Assembly: GCF_003050745.1 (NCBI RefSeq)
Contig: NZ_QAOF01000001.1
Coordinates: 682,001-746,000, forward strand
DNA length: 64,000 bases
Source: Sphingomonas sp. PP-CE-3G-477
GTDB taxonomy: Bacteria > Pseudomonadota > Alphaproteobacteria > Sphingomonadales > Sphingomonadaceae
Reading direction: 5' to 3'
A program made the translations under genes and the position numbers. Numbering within the stretch: the stretch's first letter is position 1; every line of letters starts with the position of its first letter. The notes under the pieces were generated by a model, which ran no database searches, was not told where the DNA came from, and was given only the letters and a program-made list of their open reading frames with translations. Shown here one piece after another: positions 51,714-61,451 of this stretch.

Positions 51714-53096
51714 ATGGCCTATCAAAGCGTCAATCCGTTCGATGGCAAGCTCGTCGAAGCGTTCGAAACCCTCAGCGATCTGCAGCTCGAAACCAGGATC
51801 GCGGCGGCGGACGCGTGCTTCCGGACATGGCGTCATACGGCGTACGCCGAACGGGCGAAGATCATCGGCAGGGCGGGCGAAATTCTCCACGCGCGGGCCG
51901 ACGAACTCGCCCGCATCATGACGACCGAAATGGGCAAGCGGATCGGCGAGGCGCGTGGCGAAGTCGAATTCAGCGCGCGTATCATGGCGTATTACGCCGC
52001 GAATGCGGAACGCTTCCTGGCGCCAGTCAAGCTCAGCCCTATCAATGGCGAGGCGCATATGGAAAGCAGCCCGATCGGCGTGATCTTCTGCGTCGAGCCC
52101 TGGAATTTCCCCTATTACCAGCTTGCTCGCGTCGCCGGGCCGCATCTCATGGCGGGCAATACGGTGGTGGTGAAGCACGCCGGCATCGTGCCGCAGTGCG
52201 CGATCGCCTTCGAACAGGTGATGATCGAGGCGGGTGCGCCGATCGGCCTCTATACCAATCTGCTGATCAGCCACGACCAGTCCGACACCGTAGTGGACGA
52301 CCCCCGTATCAAGGGCGTCGCGCTGACCGGCAGTGTCGAAGCCGGCCGCAGCATCGCCGCGCGAGCGGGCAGGAACCTGAAGGTTTCCTCGATGGAACTG
52401 GGCGGCAGCGATGCCTTCATCGTGCTCGAGGATGCGGATCTCGACCTGACGGTGCCCTGGGCGGTGTGGGGCCGGATGTACAATACCGGCCAGACCTGCT
52501 GCGCCGCAAAGCGGTTCATCGTGGTCGAGAGCATGGCCGACGCCTTCCTCGCGAAGTTCAAGGCCGCGCTGGCTCTGCTCGAAGCGGGCGATCCGATGGA
52601 CGCGGCAACCACGCTTGGTCCGCTCTCGACCGAACGGGCGCTGGTCGATCTTCTCGAACAGGTCGAGGGTGCGGTCGCGCACGGTGCGAAGGTCGCGCTG
52701 GGCGGCAAGCGGATAGATCGTCCGGGGTCGTACATGGCGCCGACCATCCTGACCGATATCGCGCCGGGCAATCCTGCGTTCCGTCAAGAATTCTTCGGCC
52801 CGGTCGCGTCGTTCTTTCGCGTGAAGGACGAGGATGCCGCGATCGCGCTCGCCAACGACTCCGACTTCGGTCTGGGTGGTTCGGTATGGACCGCCGATGT
52901 TGCGCGCGGACGGCGCGTTGCCAGCCGGGTCGAGACGGGCATGATGTTCATCAACAACATCGACTGGACCGATGCGGAACTGCCCTTCGGCGGGATCAAG
53001 GACTCCGGATACGGCCGCGAACTCGGCGACATGGGCATCCAGCAGTTCGTCAACAAAAAGCTCGTTCGCACGCACGATGTTAAGGCGCCGGCCTGA
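51714..53096 (+). CDS. NAD(P)-dependent aldehyde dehydrogenase (succinate-semialdehyde type)
   Basis: The 460-residue enzyme begins MAYQSVNPFDGKLVEAFETL, and has VEPWNFPYYQLAR, the catalytic ELGGSDAF (Glu) and GQTCCAAKR (Cys262) blocks and GPVASFFRVKDEDAAI. It matches the Sad/GabD-type NAD(P)-dependent succinate-semialdehyde dehydrogenases, but substrate specificity cannot be set from sequence. I chose ATG 51714; the in-frame extension upstream has no good motif. The ribosome binding site is weak. It is convergent with the aldo/keto reductase. Confidence 0.88.
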   Translation: MAYQSVNPFDGKLVEAFETLSDLQLETRIAAADACFRTWRHTAYAERAKIIGRAGEILHARADELARIMTTEMGKRIGEARGEVEFSARIMAYYAANAERFLAPVKLSPINGEAHMESSPIGVIFCVEPWNFPYYQLARVAGPHLMAGNTVVVKHAGIVPQCAIAFEQVMIEAGAPIGLYTNLLISHDQSDTVVDDPRIKGVALTGSVEAGRSIAARAGRNLKVSSMELGGSDAFIVLEDADLDLTVPWAVWGRMYNTGQTCCAAKRFIVVESMADAFLAKFKAALALLEAGDPMDAATTLGPLSTERALVDLLEQVEGAVAHGAKVALGGKRIDRPGSYMAPTILTDIAPGNPAFRQEFFGPVASFFRVKDEDAAIALANDSDFGLGGSVWTADVARGRRVASRVETGMMFINNIDWTDAELPFGGIKDSGYGRELGDMGIQQFVNKKLVRTHDVKAPA

Positions 53097-53210
53097 CGCG
53101 GCTCGAAGGTGCCCAGCGGGCAATGCGCCGTCGGTCACTTCGGATGCGTAGGGAGAGATAAAAAACGCTATCTTGCCTGCGTACCCTCGTGCACGCGCAA
53201 GGCCGGTATC

Positions 53211-53232
53211 GGCGGCGATGCGCGTCGCCGCC
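53211..53232. terminator. GC-rich hairpin between convergent genes
   Basis: GGCGGCGA and TCGCCGCC form an 8-bp stem with a six-base loop, nine bases before the aldo/keto reductase stop codon. There is no T-run, so termination is only a guess. Confidence 0.35.
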
Positions 53233-53240
53233 GCCAAGGT

Positions 53241-54071
53241 CTAAAGCATTTCCAGCGGAGAACGTTGGCGTGGACGGGGGAACGCCGCGTCGAGCGCCGC
53301 GATCACGTCGTCCGACAGTACCAGGTTCGCAGCGGCGGCGTTGTCGCGGACATGCGCGACGGTGCTGGCCTTCGGGATCGCAATGACCTCATCCCGGTGC
53401 AGGACCCAGGCAAGCGCGACCTGCGCCGGCGTCGCGCCGATACTTTTCGCCAGCTCTGCCAGCACCCAGTTGGCGAGCAGCCGACCCTGCTCGACCGGGC
53501 TATACGCCATGACCGGGATGGCCTGCGCTTCCAGCCAGGGGAGCAGGTCATGTTCCGGTCCCCGTCGGCCCAGATTGTAGAGGATCTGGTCGGTCGCGCA
53601 GCCTTCGCCACCCGCCTGGATCAGTTCCTCCATGTCGTCGGTATCGAGGTTGCTGACGCCCCAGTGACGGATCTTGCCCGCCGTTCGCAGCACTTCCATC
53701 GCCTCGATCGTCTCGGCGAGCGGCACCGATCCGCGCCAGTGAAGCAGGTACAGGTCGAGCCGATCGGTGCCGAGCCGCTTCAGGCTGGCCTCGCACGCCT
53801 TGGCGAGGCGCGTCCGCGACGCGTTTTGCGGATAGGCCTTGCTGACGAGGAATATCTCGTCGCGAACCGGGCCTAGCGCCTCGGCGATCACGTGTTCGGC
53901 GGCACCGTCGCCGTACATCTCGGCGGTGTCGATCACCGTCATGCCGTGCTCGACGCCCTCGCGCAGCGCCGCGATCTCGGCTGCGCGGTGCGCTGGCCGT
54001 TCTCCCATCATCCAGCTGCCCTGGCCGAGCGCTGGTATCTTTTCCCCGCGCGGTAGCGTCACCGTCTTCAT
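53241..54071 (-). CDS. Aldo/keto reductase
   Basis: The 276-residue product begins MKTVTLPRGEKIPALGQGSW and has the AKR tetrad in order: Asp and Tyr in VIDTAEMYGDGAAEHVI, Lys in LVSKAYPQNA and His in LYLLHWRG, with the C-terminal NADPH site IPKAST. It should reduce an aldehyde or ketone with NADPH. ATG 54071 is chosen because GGGAAG lies just upstream; a longer start exists at 54083 (MGSSMKT). Confidence 0.9.
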   Translation of the reverse strand: MKTVTLPRGEKIPALGQGSWMMGERPAHRAAEIAALREGVEHGMTVIDTAEMYGDGAAEHVIAEALGPVRDEIFLVSKAYPQNASRTRLAKACEASLKRLGTDRLDLYLLHWRGSVPLAETIEAMEVLRTAGKIRHWGVSNLDTDDMEELIQAGGEGCATDQILYNLGRRGPEHDLLPWLEAQAIPVMAYSPVEQGRLLANWVLAELAKSIGATPAQVALAWVLHRDEVIAIPKASTVAHVRDNAAAANLVLSDDVIAALDAAFPRPRQRSPLEML

Positions 54072-54291
54072 CGAACTTCCCATCAATATCGGTGTCACGC
54101 GGTCAACGCGGCACCGCATCTTTTGCTGCATCGGCCTGGTCGCAGCGAAGATCTGGGGCGGATCGGACCGAAATTTAGGATGGCAGGGCACGACGCGCGC
54201 AGTGCGACAAAACCAGTTCGATGACGGTATCTTAACCAAAGCGAGTTCATCGAAACTAACATAAGCTAAGGTCTGTCGGGGAACGGGTGCG

Positions 54292-54831
54292 GTGAAGGGT
54301 GTTGTGTTCAACTTGCTGGAGCAGGCCGTCACCGATACATATGGCGACGACGCCTGGATCGACCTGCTCGAAGCGGCCGGGGTCGACGGTGCCTATACCT
54401 CGCTCGGCAGCTATCCGGATGCGGAGATCGTCGCGCTCGTTGATGCCGCGGCGCATCACCTCGATCTCCGCCCCGCCGACGTGTTGCAGTGGTTCGGCAG
54501 GGCGGCGATGCCGATGCTCGCCGACCGCTATCGGCCGTTTTTCGCGGGGCATGTGTCGGCGCGCAGCTTCGTGCTGAGCGTCAACGACATCATCCATCCG
54601 GAAGTCCGCAAGCTCTATTCGGGCGCGGGGTGTCCGCATTTCCACTTCGCCGACGATGCCGAGGGGCGGCTGGTCATCGGCTATCAATCCCCGCGACGGA
54701 TGTGCCATCTGGCGCACGGGTTCGTCGAGGGGGCGGCCGACCATTACGGGGAACGCGTCACGATCGAACACCTGGCCTGCATGCAACACGGCAACCCTGT
54801 CTGCCGGCTCGCGGTGCGCTGGCTTCCTTGA
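54292..54831 (+). CDS. H-NOX domain heme gas sensor
   Basis: The 179-residue protein is a stand-alone H-NOX (heme nitric oxide/oxygen binding) domain. It has the proximal heme His102 in NDIIHPEVRKLYSGAGCP and the YxSxR propionate motif at residues 131-135 (YQSPR). Bacterial H-NOX proteins bind NO (some O2) and pass the signal to a partner kinase or c-di-GMP enzyme. The next gene overlaps its stop codon by four bases (TTGA) and encodes such a partner. The start is GTG 54292. Confidence 0.92.
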   Translation: MKGVVFNLLEQAVTDTYGDDAWIDLLEAAGVDGAYTSLGSYPDAEIVALVDAAAHHLDLRPADVLQWFGRAAMPMLADRYRPFFAGHVSARSFVLSVNDIIHPEVRKLYSGAGCPHFHFADDAEGRLVIGYQSPRRMCHLAHGFVEGAADHYGERVTIEHLACMQHGNPVCRLAVRWLP

Positions 54832-56816
54832 AGCACTTCGTCGCCCCTGAACCCCGCGATCTCGCAACCCGGCTCGCGCGCGCGGAACGGCGGACCGCGC
54901 GGGAACGTGCTGCGCGTTTGGAGGCGGAGGCGATCGCGGAACAGGGGTTGCGACGTCTGTACGAAAGCCAGCAGCGGCTGTTGCTTCTCCAGCGGATCAC
55001 CGATGGGGCCAACCAGACGGCCGAGATCGAGACCGCGTTGCACGTCGCGGTCACGGAAATCTGTCGGCATATGGACTGGTCGTTCGGCAACGCGCTGCTC
55101 GTATCGGGACAGGGCGACACGGTGACCGGGTGCGACGTCTGGTATGCGGCGGACCCCGACGTGATGTTTCCGTTCGTCGAAGCGTCGCGGGGGGTAAGCT
55201 TTGGAAAGGGCGCGGGCCTGCCCGGCCGCGTCCTGATGGACGTCCGGCCGCACTGGATCGACGACGTCATGGTGGACCCCAATTTTCCGCGCGTCGCCGC
55301 GGCGGCGCAATGCGGATTGGCCGCGGCTTGTGCGTTTCCCGTCATGGTCGGCGATGAAGTGGCGGGCGTCCTGGAATTCTACGCGCGGCGTCTCATCGTT
55401 CCCGACCACGACCTGCTCGGGATCATGGGGCAGATCGGGACACAGCTCGGTCGGGTGATCGAGCGCGACCGCGCGCGCCGCGGGCTGATCCACGACGCGC
55501 TCCACGACGCGATGACCCGGTTGCCGAACCGGACCCTGTTCATGGAACGCGCCGAAAGCGGGTTTGCGCGGATGCGAAGCCGACAGGGGGCCGGTATGGC
55601 GGTGATGGTCGTCGACCTCGACGGCTTCAAGGCGATCAACGATACGCTCGGCCATCATGCGGGCGACGCGCTGCTGATCGAAATCGCCCGTCGCATGCAG
55701 GCGTGCATCGCCGCGGCGGAGGACACGGCCCGCGACGGCGGCGCCGCATGGCAGGCGACGCTCGCCCGGGTCGGTGGGGACGAGTTCAACGTGTTGGTCG
55801 ACGGCGTCGACGACCCGGCCAGCGTCGGCGACCTGGCCGACACGATCCACCGCTGTCTCGCCGCGCCCAGCGTGCTCGCCGGTACGCATGTTCGCTGCCA
55901 GGCGTCGATCGGGATCGCGCACGGCACGACCGCATATGGCGACGTCGGCCAGATGCTGCGCGACGCCGACCTCGCAATGTACCGCGCAAAGTCGCACGGT
56001 CGCGGGCAGAGCGTGACGTTCACCGATCAACTGGGCGTCGAAGTGCGCCATCGCACGCAGTTGGAGCAGGAACTGCGCCAGGCGATCGCCGAGCGGCAGT
56101 TCGTGCTGCATTACCAGCCGATCGTGTCATTGACCGATCCCGACGGCGTTTGCGGTTTCGAGGCGCTGATCCGCTGGAACCACCCTTCGCGCGGCCTGCT
56201 GGCACCGGCTGCGTTCATCGACGTCGCCGAGGAGACCGGGCTGATCCTGTTCATCGGCGATTGGGTGCTGCGCGAAGCCTGTGCGCAGGCATCCGCATGG
56301 CATCAGCGGGCCGGCGGCGGTCCGCGACCGTTCGTGAGCATCAACATCTCGCCGCAGCAATTCCTGCAACCCGAGTTCGTGGGGCGTGTCCACACCGTCC
56401 TGATGGAGACGGGCATCGCACCGGAAACGGTACGGCTCGAAGTGACCGAGGGCGTCGCGATCCTCGATGCGGTGCGAACGTCGACGATCCTCGAGGAAAT
56501 CCGGGGATGGGGCGTAAAGACAAGCCTCGACGATTTCGGTACCGGCTTCTCGTCGCTCAGCTATCTCCAGACGCTGCCGTTCGATGCGTTGAAGATCGAT
56601 CGCTCGTTCGTCGCCGCGATGGACGACAGCAGCACGAGTCGCGGTATCGTCCGTGCGATCCTCGATATTGCCAAGACGATGGGCATGGCGGTGATCGCCG
56701 AGGGCATCGAGACCGCGGAGCAGGCGGCCATGCTGCAACGGATGGGCTGCGAGATGGGGCAGGGGTTCCTCTACGGCCGTGCAGAGGAAAATTCCGTGGC
56801 GTTCGCGCGACTCTAG
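54828..56816 (+). CDS. GAF-GGDEF-EAL c-di-GMP enzyme, H-NOX partner
   Basis: The 662-residue product starts at TTG 54828, overlapping the H-NOX stop. It has an N-terminal helical coil (about residues 15-60), a GAF-like domain (GKGAGLPGRVLMDVRPHW), a GGDEF domain (GGDEF at 316-320, preceded by DLDGFKAINDTLGHHAGD) and an EAL domain (EAL 445-447, NISPQQF, EVTEG, DDFGTGFSSLSYL, KIDRSFV, AEGIET, GQGFLYG). Both catalytic domains look intact, so it may both make and degrade c-di-GMP. H-NOX control of this balance, directly through the GAF or coil, is the obvious model. Confidence 0.92.
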   Translation: MKHFVAPEPRDLATRLARAERRTARERAARLEAEAIAEQGLRRLYESQQRLLLLQRITDGANQTAEIETALHVAVTEICRHMDWSFGNALLVSGQGDTVTGCDVWYAADPDVMFPFVEASRGVSFGKGAGLPGRVLMDVRPHWIDDVMVDPNFPRVAAAAQCGLAAACAFPVMVGDEVAGVLEFYARRLIVPDHDLLGIMGQIGTQLGRVIERDRARRGLIHDALHDAMTRLPNRTLFMERAESGFARMRSRQGAGMAVMVVDLDGFKAINDTLGHHAGDALLIEIARRMQACIAAAEDTARDGGAAWQATLARVGGDEFNVLVDGVDDPASVGDLADTIHRCLAAPSVLAGTHVRCQASIGIAHGTTAYGDVGQMLRDADLAMYRAKSHGRGQSVTFTDQLGVEVRHRTQLEQELRQAIAERQFVLHYQPIVSLTDPDGVCGFEALIRWNHPSRGLLAPAAFIDVAEETGLILFIGDWVLREACAQASAWHQRAGGGPRPFVSINISPQQFLQPEFVGRVHTVLMETGIAPETVRLEVTEGVAILDAVRTSTILEEIRGWGVKTSLDDFGTGFSSLSYLQTLPFDALKIDRSFVAAMDDSSTSRGIVRAILDIAKTMGMAVIAEGIETAEQAAMLQRMGCEMGQGFLYGRAEENSVAFARL

Positions 56817-56980
56817 CCGGGCTCGCGGCGGGCTACCCTGCCTGTTCGAGGCGTCTTCGAAACCGGTTCGCGAGAATCCAGGCTCGTCCCGGCCGGGTCT
56901 GAACGCGGATGGCCGGTCGCGGACGCTTGCGAGGACATCCGTCGCGCCGTAACCCCGCATCGTCGCATCCGAAGGAACGC

Positions 56981-58810
56981 ATGTTGTCCGTCAAACTGGC
57001 TATTGCCGCTTTACTGTCCACCACGCTCACCGCCGTCACGGCGTCCGGGCAGGCGCTGCCCCCGCCGGTCGCGCAACCGGGCGAGAGCGCGGACGACACG
57101 CGCCTGAAGCGACTATTCTACGACAGCGACGAGGCCAGCCTGAAGCGCAACCCGATCGAGGCGATTTTCCGCGGCGACCTGCGCTATGCCGACCGGCTCG
57201 GCGACTATCTCACCGATGCGTATCTGGCCGCCGAACGCGCCGCGATCGAGCATGACCTCGCCGCGCTGAACGCGATCGACCGGACCAAGCTGACGCCGAC
57301 CGACCAGATCGCCTATGACGTGTTCAAGACGCGTAACGAGACCGATCTCGCCGGCTACGCGCCCGCGATCCTCAAGGTCCAGCGCGACCTGCCGATCGAC
57401 CATTTCGGCGGTTTCCAGACCTTCTATCCCGACTTCGCGTCGGGCAAGGGCGCGGCGCCGTTCAAAACTCTCGCGGACTATGAGAACAACCTCAAGCGCA
57501 GCGCGCAATATGCGGCCCTGCTCGATCGTGCGATCGGACTGTTCCGCCAGGGGATGAAGGACAGGATCGTCCAGCCCAAGCTGGTCGTCACCAACATGAT
57601 CCAGGAGTTCGACAATCTGATCGCGGAAGGCGTCGAGGGCTCGACCTTCTACGGCCCGGTAAAGACCTTCCCCGCGACGATCTCGGCCGCCGACCAGGCG
57701 CGTCTCAAGGCAGCGTATGCGAAGCAGATCCGCGACGTCATCACGCCCGCGCACCAGCGGATGCGCGACTTCCTCGCCAAGACGTATCTGCCGGTCGCGC
57801 GCGACACCGTCGGCCTGTCTGCGCTGCCCGGCGGTGATGCCTATTACACCTACCTGATCCAGCAGCGCACGACGTTGCCGATGACCGCCGAGCAGGTCCA
57901 CCAGCTCGGCCTGTCCGAGGTCGCGCGGATCCTGAAGGGGATGGAGGCGCAGAAGCAGGCGGTCGGGTTCAAGGGCGATCTGCCCGCGTTCTTCACCTTC
58001 CTGCGTACCGACAAGCAGTTCCAGCCAAGTTCGGTCGCGCAGCTTCGCGACGGCTATCAGGCGATCGAGAAGCGCATCTATCAGCGGATTCCCGAGCAGT
58101 TCTCGCTGACGCCGAAGACCGCGCTCGAAATCCGCCCGGTCCCTGCATTCAAGGAAAAGGGCTCGGCCGGCGGCTCGTACGAGGGCGGCACGCCGGACGG
58201 ATCGCGGCCGGGCGTGTTCTACTACAACAGCTACGACCTGCCCTCGCGCTACATGTGGGAGATGGAGACGCTGTTCCTGCATGAGGGCGTGCCGGGGCAT
58301 CATTTCCAGATCAGTCTCGCGCAGGAAAACACCGCGCTCCCCGCCTTCATGCGGTTCGGCGGCAACACCGCCTATGTCGAGGGCTGGGCGCTCTATGCCG
58401 AGAGCCTGTGGAAGGAACTCGGCATGGAGACCGATCCGTATCAGCGGATGGGCGGGCTGAACGACGAGATGCTGCGCGCGATGCGGCTGGTGGTCGACAG
58501 CGGCATCCATGCCAAGGGTTGGACGCGCGACCAGGCGATCGAATACATGCTCGCCAACTCGCCGATGGCGCGGACCGACGCGACTGCCGAGGTCGAGCGC
58601 TACATCGCGATCCCGGGACAGGCGCTGGCGTACAAGATCGGCCAGCTGACGATCGCACGGACCAAGGCGAAGGCGCAGGCGGCGCTCGGGTCGAAGTTCG
58701 ATCCGCGTGATTTCCATGCGCAGGTGCTCGACACCGGGTCGCTGCCGATGCCCGTGCTCGAACGCAAGATCGACGCGTGGATCGCGATCGGCGGGGGGGC
58801 AGCCAAGTGA
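56981..58810 (+). CDS. Exported DUF885 family protein (putative metallopeptidase), copy 2
   Basis: The 609-residue protein has a signal peptide (to about TASGQAL, residue 24) and the DUF885 motif HEGVPGHHFQISLAQEN starting near residue 434, followed by YVEGWALYAESLW. It is a distant paralogue of the protein at 49624. ATG 56981 has GAAGGAA upstream. Its stop overlaps the S10 gene start (GTGA), forming an exported peptidase operon. Confidence 0.9.
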   Translation: MLSVKLAIAALLSTTLTAVTASGQALPPPVAQPGESADDTRLKRLFYDSDEASLKRNPIEAIFRGDLRYADRLGDYLTDAYLAAERAAIEHDLAALNAIDRTKLTPTDQIAYDVFKTRNETDLAGYAPAILKVQRDLPIDHFGGFQTFYPDFASGKGAAPFKTLADYENNLKRSAQYAALLDRAIGLFRQGMKDRIVQPKLVVTNMIQEFDNLIAEGVEGSTFYGPVKTFPATISAADQARLKAAYAKQIRDVITPAHQRMRDFLAKTYLPVARDTVGLSALPGGDAYYTYLIQQRTTLPMTAEQVHQLGLSEVARILKGMEAQKQAVGFKGDLPAFFTFLRTDKQFQPSSVAQLRDGYQAIEKRIYQRIPEQFSLTPKTALEIRPVPAFKEKGSAGGSYEGGTPDGSRPGVFYYNSYDLPSRYMWEMETLFLHEGVPGHHFQISLAQENTALPAFMRFGGNTAYVEGWALYAESLWKELGMETDPYQRMGGLNDEMLRAMRLVVDSGIHAKGWTRDQAIEYMLANSPMARTDATAEVERYIAIPGQALAYKIGQLTIARTKAKAQAALGSKFDPRDFHAQVLDTGSLPMPVLERKIDAWIAIGGGAAK

Positions 58811-60312
58811 TCGCGCGCCTCGCCATCGCGCTGGCCGCAATCAGCCTGCTCGCCGCGCCGATCGCGGCGCAGGACAAGAAGGAGACCTCGACCGTCGAGA
58901 AGAAGGTCGACGACGAGGTCAAGTTCCCGCCGCTCCCCGCCGACAAGACGGTCCGCCAGACGGCCTCGATCGGCGGCCGGTCGATCGCGTACGACGCGAC
59001 GATCGGCACGATTTCGGTCCGCGACGACAAGGGCAAGGAGATCGGCCAGGTCGTCTACACGTCCTATGTCGCGACCGGTGGAGCCGCCAACCGCCCGGTG
59101 ACGTTCGCGTTCAACGGCGGGCCCGGCGCGTCCTCCGTGTATCTCAACCTCGGCGCGGTCGGGCCCAAGCGCGTCCAGTTCGGCGCGCAGGGCAACGCGC
59201 CGTCCGACGCACCGATCACCACCGACAATCCGAACAGCTGGCTCGACTTCACCGACCTCGTCTTCATCGATCCGGTCGGCACGGGCTTCAGCCGCAGCCT
59301 GGTCGACGAGGAGAAGACCAAGAAGGCGTTCTACGCCAACGATCCCGACATCAAATATCTGTCGAAGGTCGTCTACGACTGGCTCGTGAAGGCCGGCCGG
59401 CTGCGTTCACCGAAATACGTGATGGGCGAAAGCTATGGCGGCTACCGCGCGCCGCGCATCGCGTACGAACTCCAGTCGCAGATCGGCGTCGGGGTCAACG
59501 GGATCGTGATGGTCTCGCCGTACCTCGATCCCGCCTCGGGCGACGGCGCGACCGCGTTGTCGCCGTTGCCGTGGATGATCGACCTGCCATCGATGGCGGC
59601 GGCGCATCTCGAGCAGCAGCATCAACTGACGCCCGCGGCGATGGTCGATGTCGAAGCGTACACGCGCGGGGCGTTCGCGACCGATCTGCTGCGTGGGCGG
59701 ACCGATCCGCAGGCGGTGTCGCGGCTCGTGACCAACGTCAGCCGGCTGACGGGGCTCGATCCGGCGCTGGTGCAGAAGATGGGCGGCCGCGTCGACTCCG
59801 CGACGTTCCTGCGCGAGATCCACCGTGCCGACGGGACGATCGGCAGCGTCTATGATTCGAACGTCACCGCGTTCGATCCGTTTCCCTGGTCCGCGCAACG
59901 CCAGTCGAACGACCCGATCCTCGACGCGCTGATCGCGCCGACGACCAGCGCGATGGTCGACTTCGTCACCCGCGTCGTCGGCTGGAAGACCGACGCGCGC
60001 TACCATGCGCTGTCGTACGAAGTGAATTCGGCGTGGGATCGTGGCAAGCCCGACGACACGCCGGTCACCGATCTGCGGAAAGCGATCGCCAACGATCCGA
60101 AGATGGCGGTGATGATCGTGCATGGCTGGGACGACCTGTCCTGCCCGTTCTTCGCCTCGCGGCTGATCGTCGACCAGATGCCGAGCTTCGGCGCCACCGA
60201 GCGCGTGAAGCTCAACGTCTATCCGGGCGGGCACATGTTCTACAGCCGCGAGGATAGCGGCGCTGCGTTCAAGCGCGACGCGCGCGCGATCTATGGCGGC
60301 GGCGCGCGATGA
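58807..60312 (+). CDS. Exported S10 family serine carboxypeptidase
   Basis: The 501-residue protein begins with GTG (VIARLAIALAAISLLAAPIA, a signal peptide) and has the S10 blocks: FNGGPGASSVYLNLGAVGP (oxyanion hole), the nucleophile GESYGGYRAPR (Ser about residue 209), Asp in GWDDLSCPF and His in GGHMFY. It should trim C-terminal residues from peptides in the periplasm. GTGA overlap with the DUF885 gene supports translational coupling. Confidence 0.92.
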   Translation: MIARLAIALAAISLLAAPIAAQDKKETSTVEKKVDDEVKFPPLPADKTVRQTASIGGRSIAYDATIGTISVRDDKGKEIGQVVYTSYVATGGAANRPVTFAFNGGPGASSVYLNLGAVGPKRVQFGAQGNAPSDAPITTDNPNSWLDFTDLVFIDPVGTGFSRSLVDEEKTKKAFYANDPDIKYLSKVVYDWLVKAGRLRSPKYVMGESYGGYRAPRIAYELQSQIGVGVNGIVMVSPYLDPASGDGATALSPLPWMIDLPSMAAAHLEQQHQLTPAAMVDVEAYTRGAFATDLLRGRTDPQAVSRLVTNVSRLTGLDPALVQKMGGRVDSATFLREIHRADGTIGSVYDSNVTAFDPFPWSAQRQSNDPILDALIAPTTSAMVDFVTRVVGWKTDARYHALSYEVNSAWDRGKPDDTPVTDLRKAIANDPKMAVMIVHGWDDLSCPFFASRLIVDQMPSFGATERVKLNVYPGGHMFYSREDSGAAFKRDARAIYGGGAR

Positions 60313-60343
60313 CCCGGAATCGTACCGGCATGAGGATGAGCGG

Positions 60344-61087
60344 ATGATCTTGCGCAGCGACGAGATCCAGGATGTCGCCGTGTCCGGCAGCGGCCCGATG
60401 CGGATGCACATGTTCCGACCCGCGATCGAGGGCCGCTTCCCCGGCATTCTCCTGTTTTCGGAGATCTATCAGGTCACCGCACCGATCCGCAGGCTGGCCG
60501 CGATGATCGCCGGCAACGGCTATCTCGTCGCCGTGCCCGAGGTCTATCACGAGTATGAGCTGCCGGGCACGGTCCTCGCTTATGATCCCGCCGGAACGGA
60601 TCGCGGCAACGCGTTGAAGATCGCCAAGCCCGTCGCCGCCTTCGACGCGGACGCGGAGGCCGGTCTGTCCGCATTGCTCGCGCACCCGGCGTGCAATGGC
60701 CGGCTGGGGACGTTCGGCGTGTGCCTCGGCGGCCATCTCGCCTACCGCGCCGCGCTCGACCCGCGCGTATCCGCAGCCGCATGCTTCTATCCGACGGACA
60801 TCCATTCGGGCACGCTCGGTGAGGGACGCTCCGACGACAGCCTTGCGCGGATGGCCGCGCTGAAGGCCGCCACGATGTTCGTATTTGGCCGGCAGGACCC
60901 ACACGTGCCCTTCGCCGGTCGGGAAACGATCCGCGCTCGGCTGGAGGAGGTCGGCGCGAACTACGAGTGGCACGAGCTGAATGCCCAGCACGCATTCCTG
61001 AGAGACGAAGGCCCGCGCTACGATCCCGCGTTGTTCCTCCAGGCAATGACCCTCACCTTCGAGTTCTACCGCCGCGCGCTGGCCTGA
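60344..61087 (+). CDS. Dienelactone hydrolase family protein
   Basis: The 247-residue cytoplasmic alpha/beta hydrolase has a Cys nucleophile in GVCLGGHLAYRAA (Cys127), Asp in FGRQDPHVPFAG and His in NAQHAFLRDEGPRYD, the dienelactone hydrolase triad. The family opens lactones in aromatic catabolism but many members hydrolyse other esters. It starts 32 bases after the S10 gene; GAGGATGAGCGG precedes ATG 60344. Confidence 0.9.
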   Translation: MILRSDEIQDVAVSGSGPMRMHMFRPAIEGRFPGILLFSEIYQVTAPIRRLAAMIAGNGYLVAVPEVYHEYELPGTVLAYDPAGTDRGNALKIAKPVAAFDADAEAGLSALLAHPACNGRLGTFGVCLGGHLAYRAALDPRVSAAACFYPTDIHSGTLGEGRSDDSLARMAALKAATMFVFGRQDPHVPFAGRETIRARLEEVGANYEWHELNAQHAFLRDEGPRYDPALFLQAMTLTFEFYRRALA

Positions 61088-61108
61088 CCACGCGCCTGAT
61101 CACGTGTC

Positions 61109-61435
61109 CTACCGGTGTGTTGCGGGAGGCGCGGCGACAGTCTCGATATTCGTAAGGCCGGCCATCTGCAGCGTGTAGATGGCAGCGCCGAGACAGCGGT
61201 ACGAGGGAGCGGACATGTCGGCTTTGATGCGGGCATGACGCCCTTTTCCGGCCTTCGAACGCGCGACGGCCATCAGCGCGTCGTTCGTCATCGTGCGCCC
61301 GGCCACGGCAATGCTGCACGATGTCGCAGGACCGCGAATGCTGACGGTGAACGGCGTCACGCGCGCGCAGCTCGAGGAGACCATCGTCGCGATCGACAGC
61401 AATACATGCGCGACGGGGCGCATCGATCGTCTCAT
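61109..61435 (-). CDS. ExbD-like periplasmic domain protein
   Basis: The 108-residue product has a short hydrophobic N-terminus (VAHVLLSIATMVSSSC, possibly a lipoprotein signal or membrane anchor) and a C-terminal part resembling the ExbD periplasmic domain (ALMAVARSK then RIKADMSAPSYRCLGAAIYT and MAGLTNIETVAAPP). ExbD normally couples proton flow to TonB. It is much shorter than ExbD (about 140), and the Asp of its transmembrane helix is absent. It lies 16 bases after the TonB_C-like gene. Confidence 0.5.
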   Translation of the reverse strand: MRRSMRPVAHVLLSIATMVSSSCARVTPFTVSIRGPATSCSIAVAGRTMTNDALMAVARSKAGKGRHARIKADMSAPSYRCLGAAIYTLQMAGLTNIETVAAPPATHR

Positions 61436-61451
61436 CGGGCGAGCATGCCTA

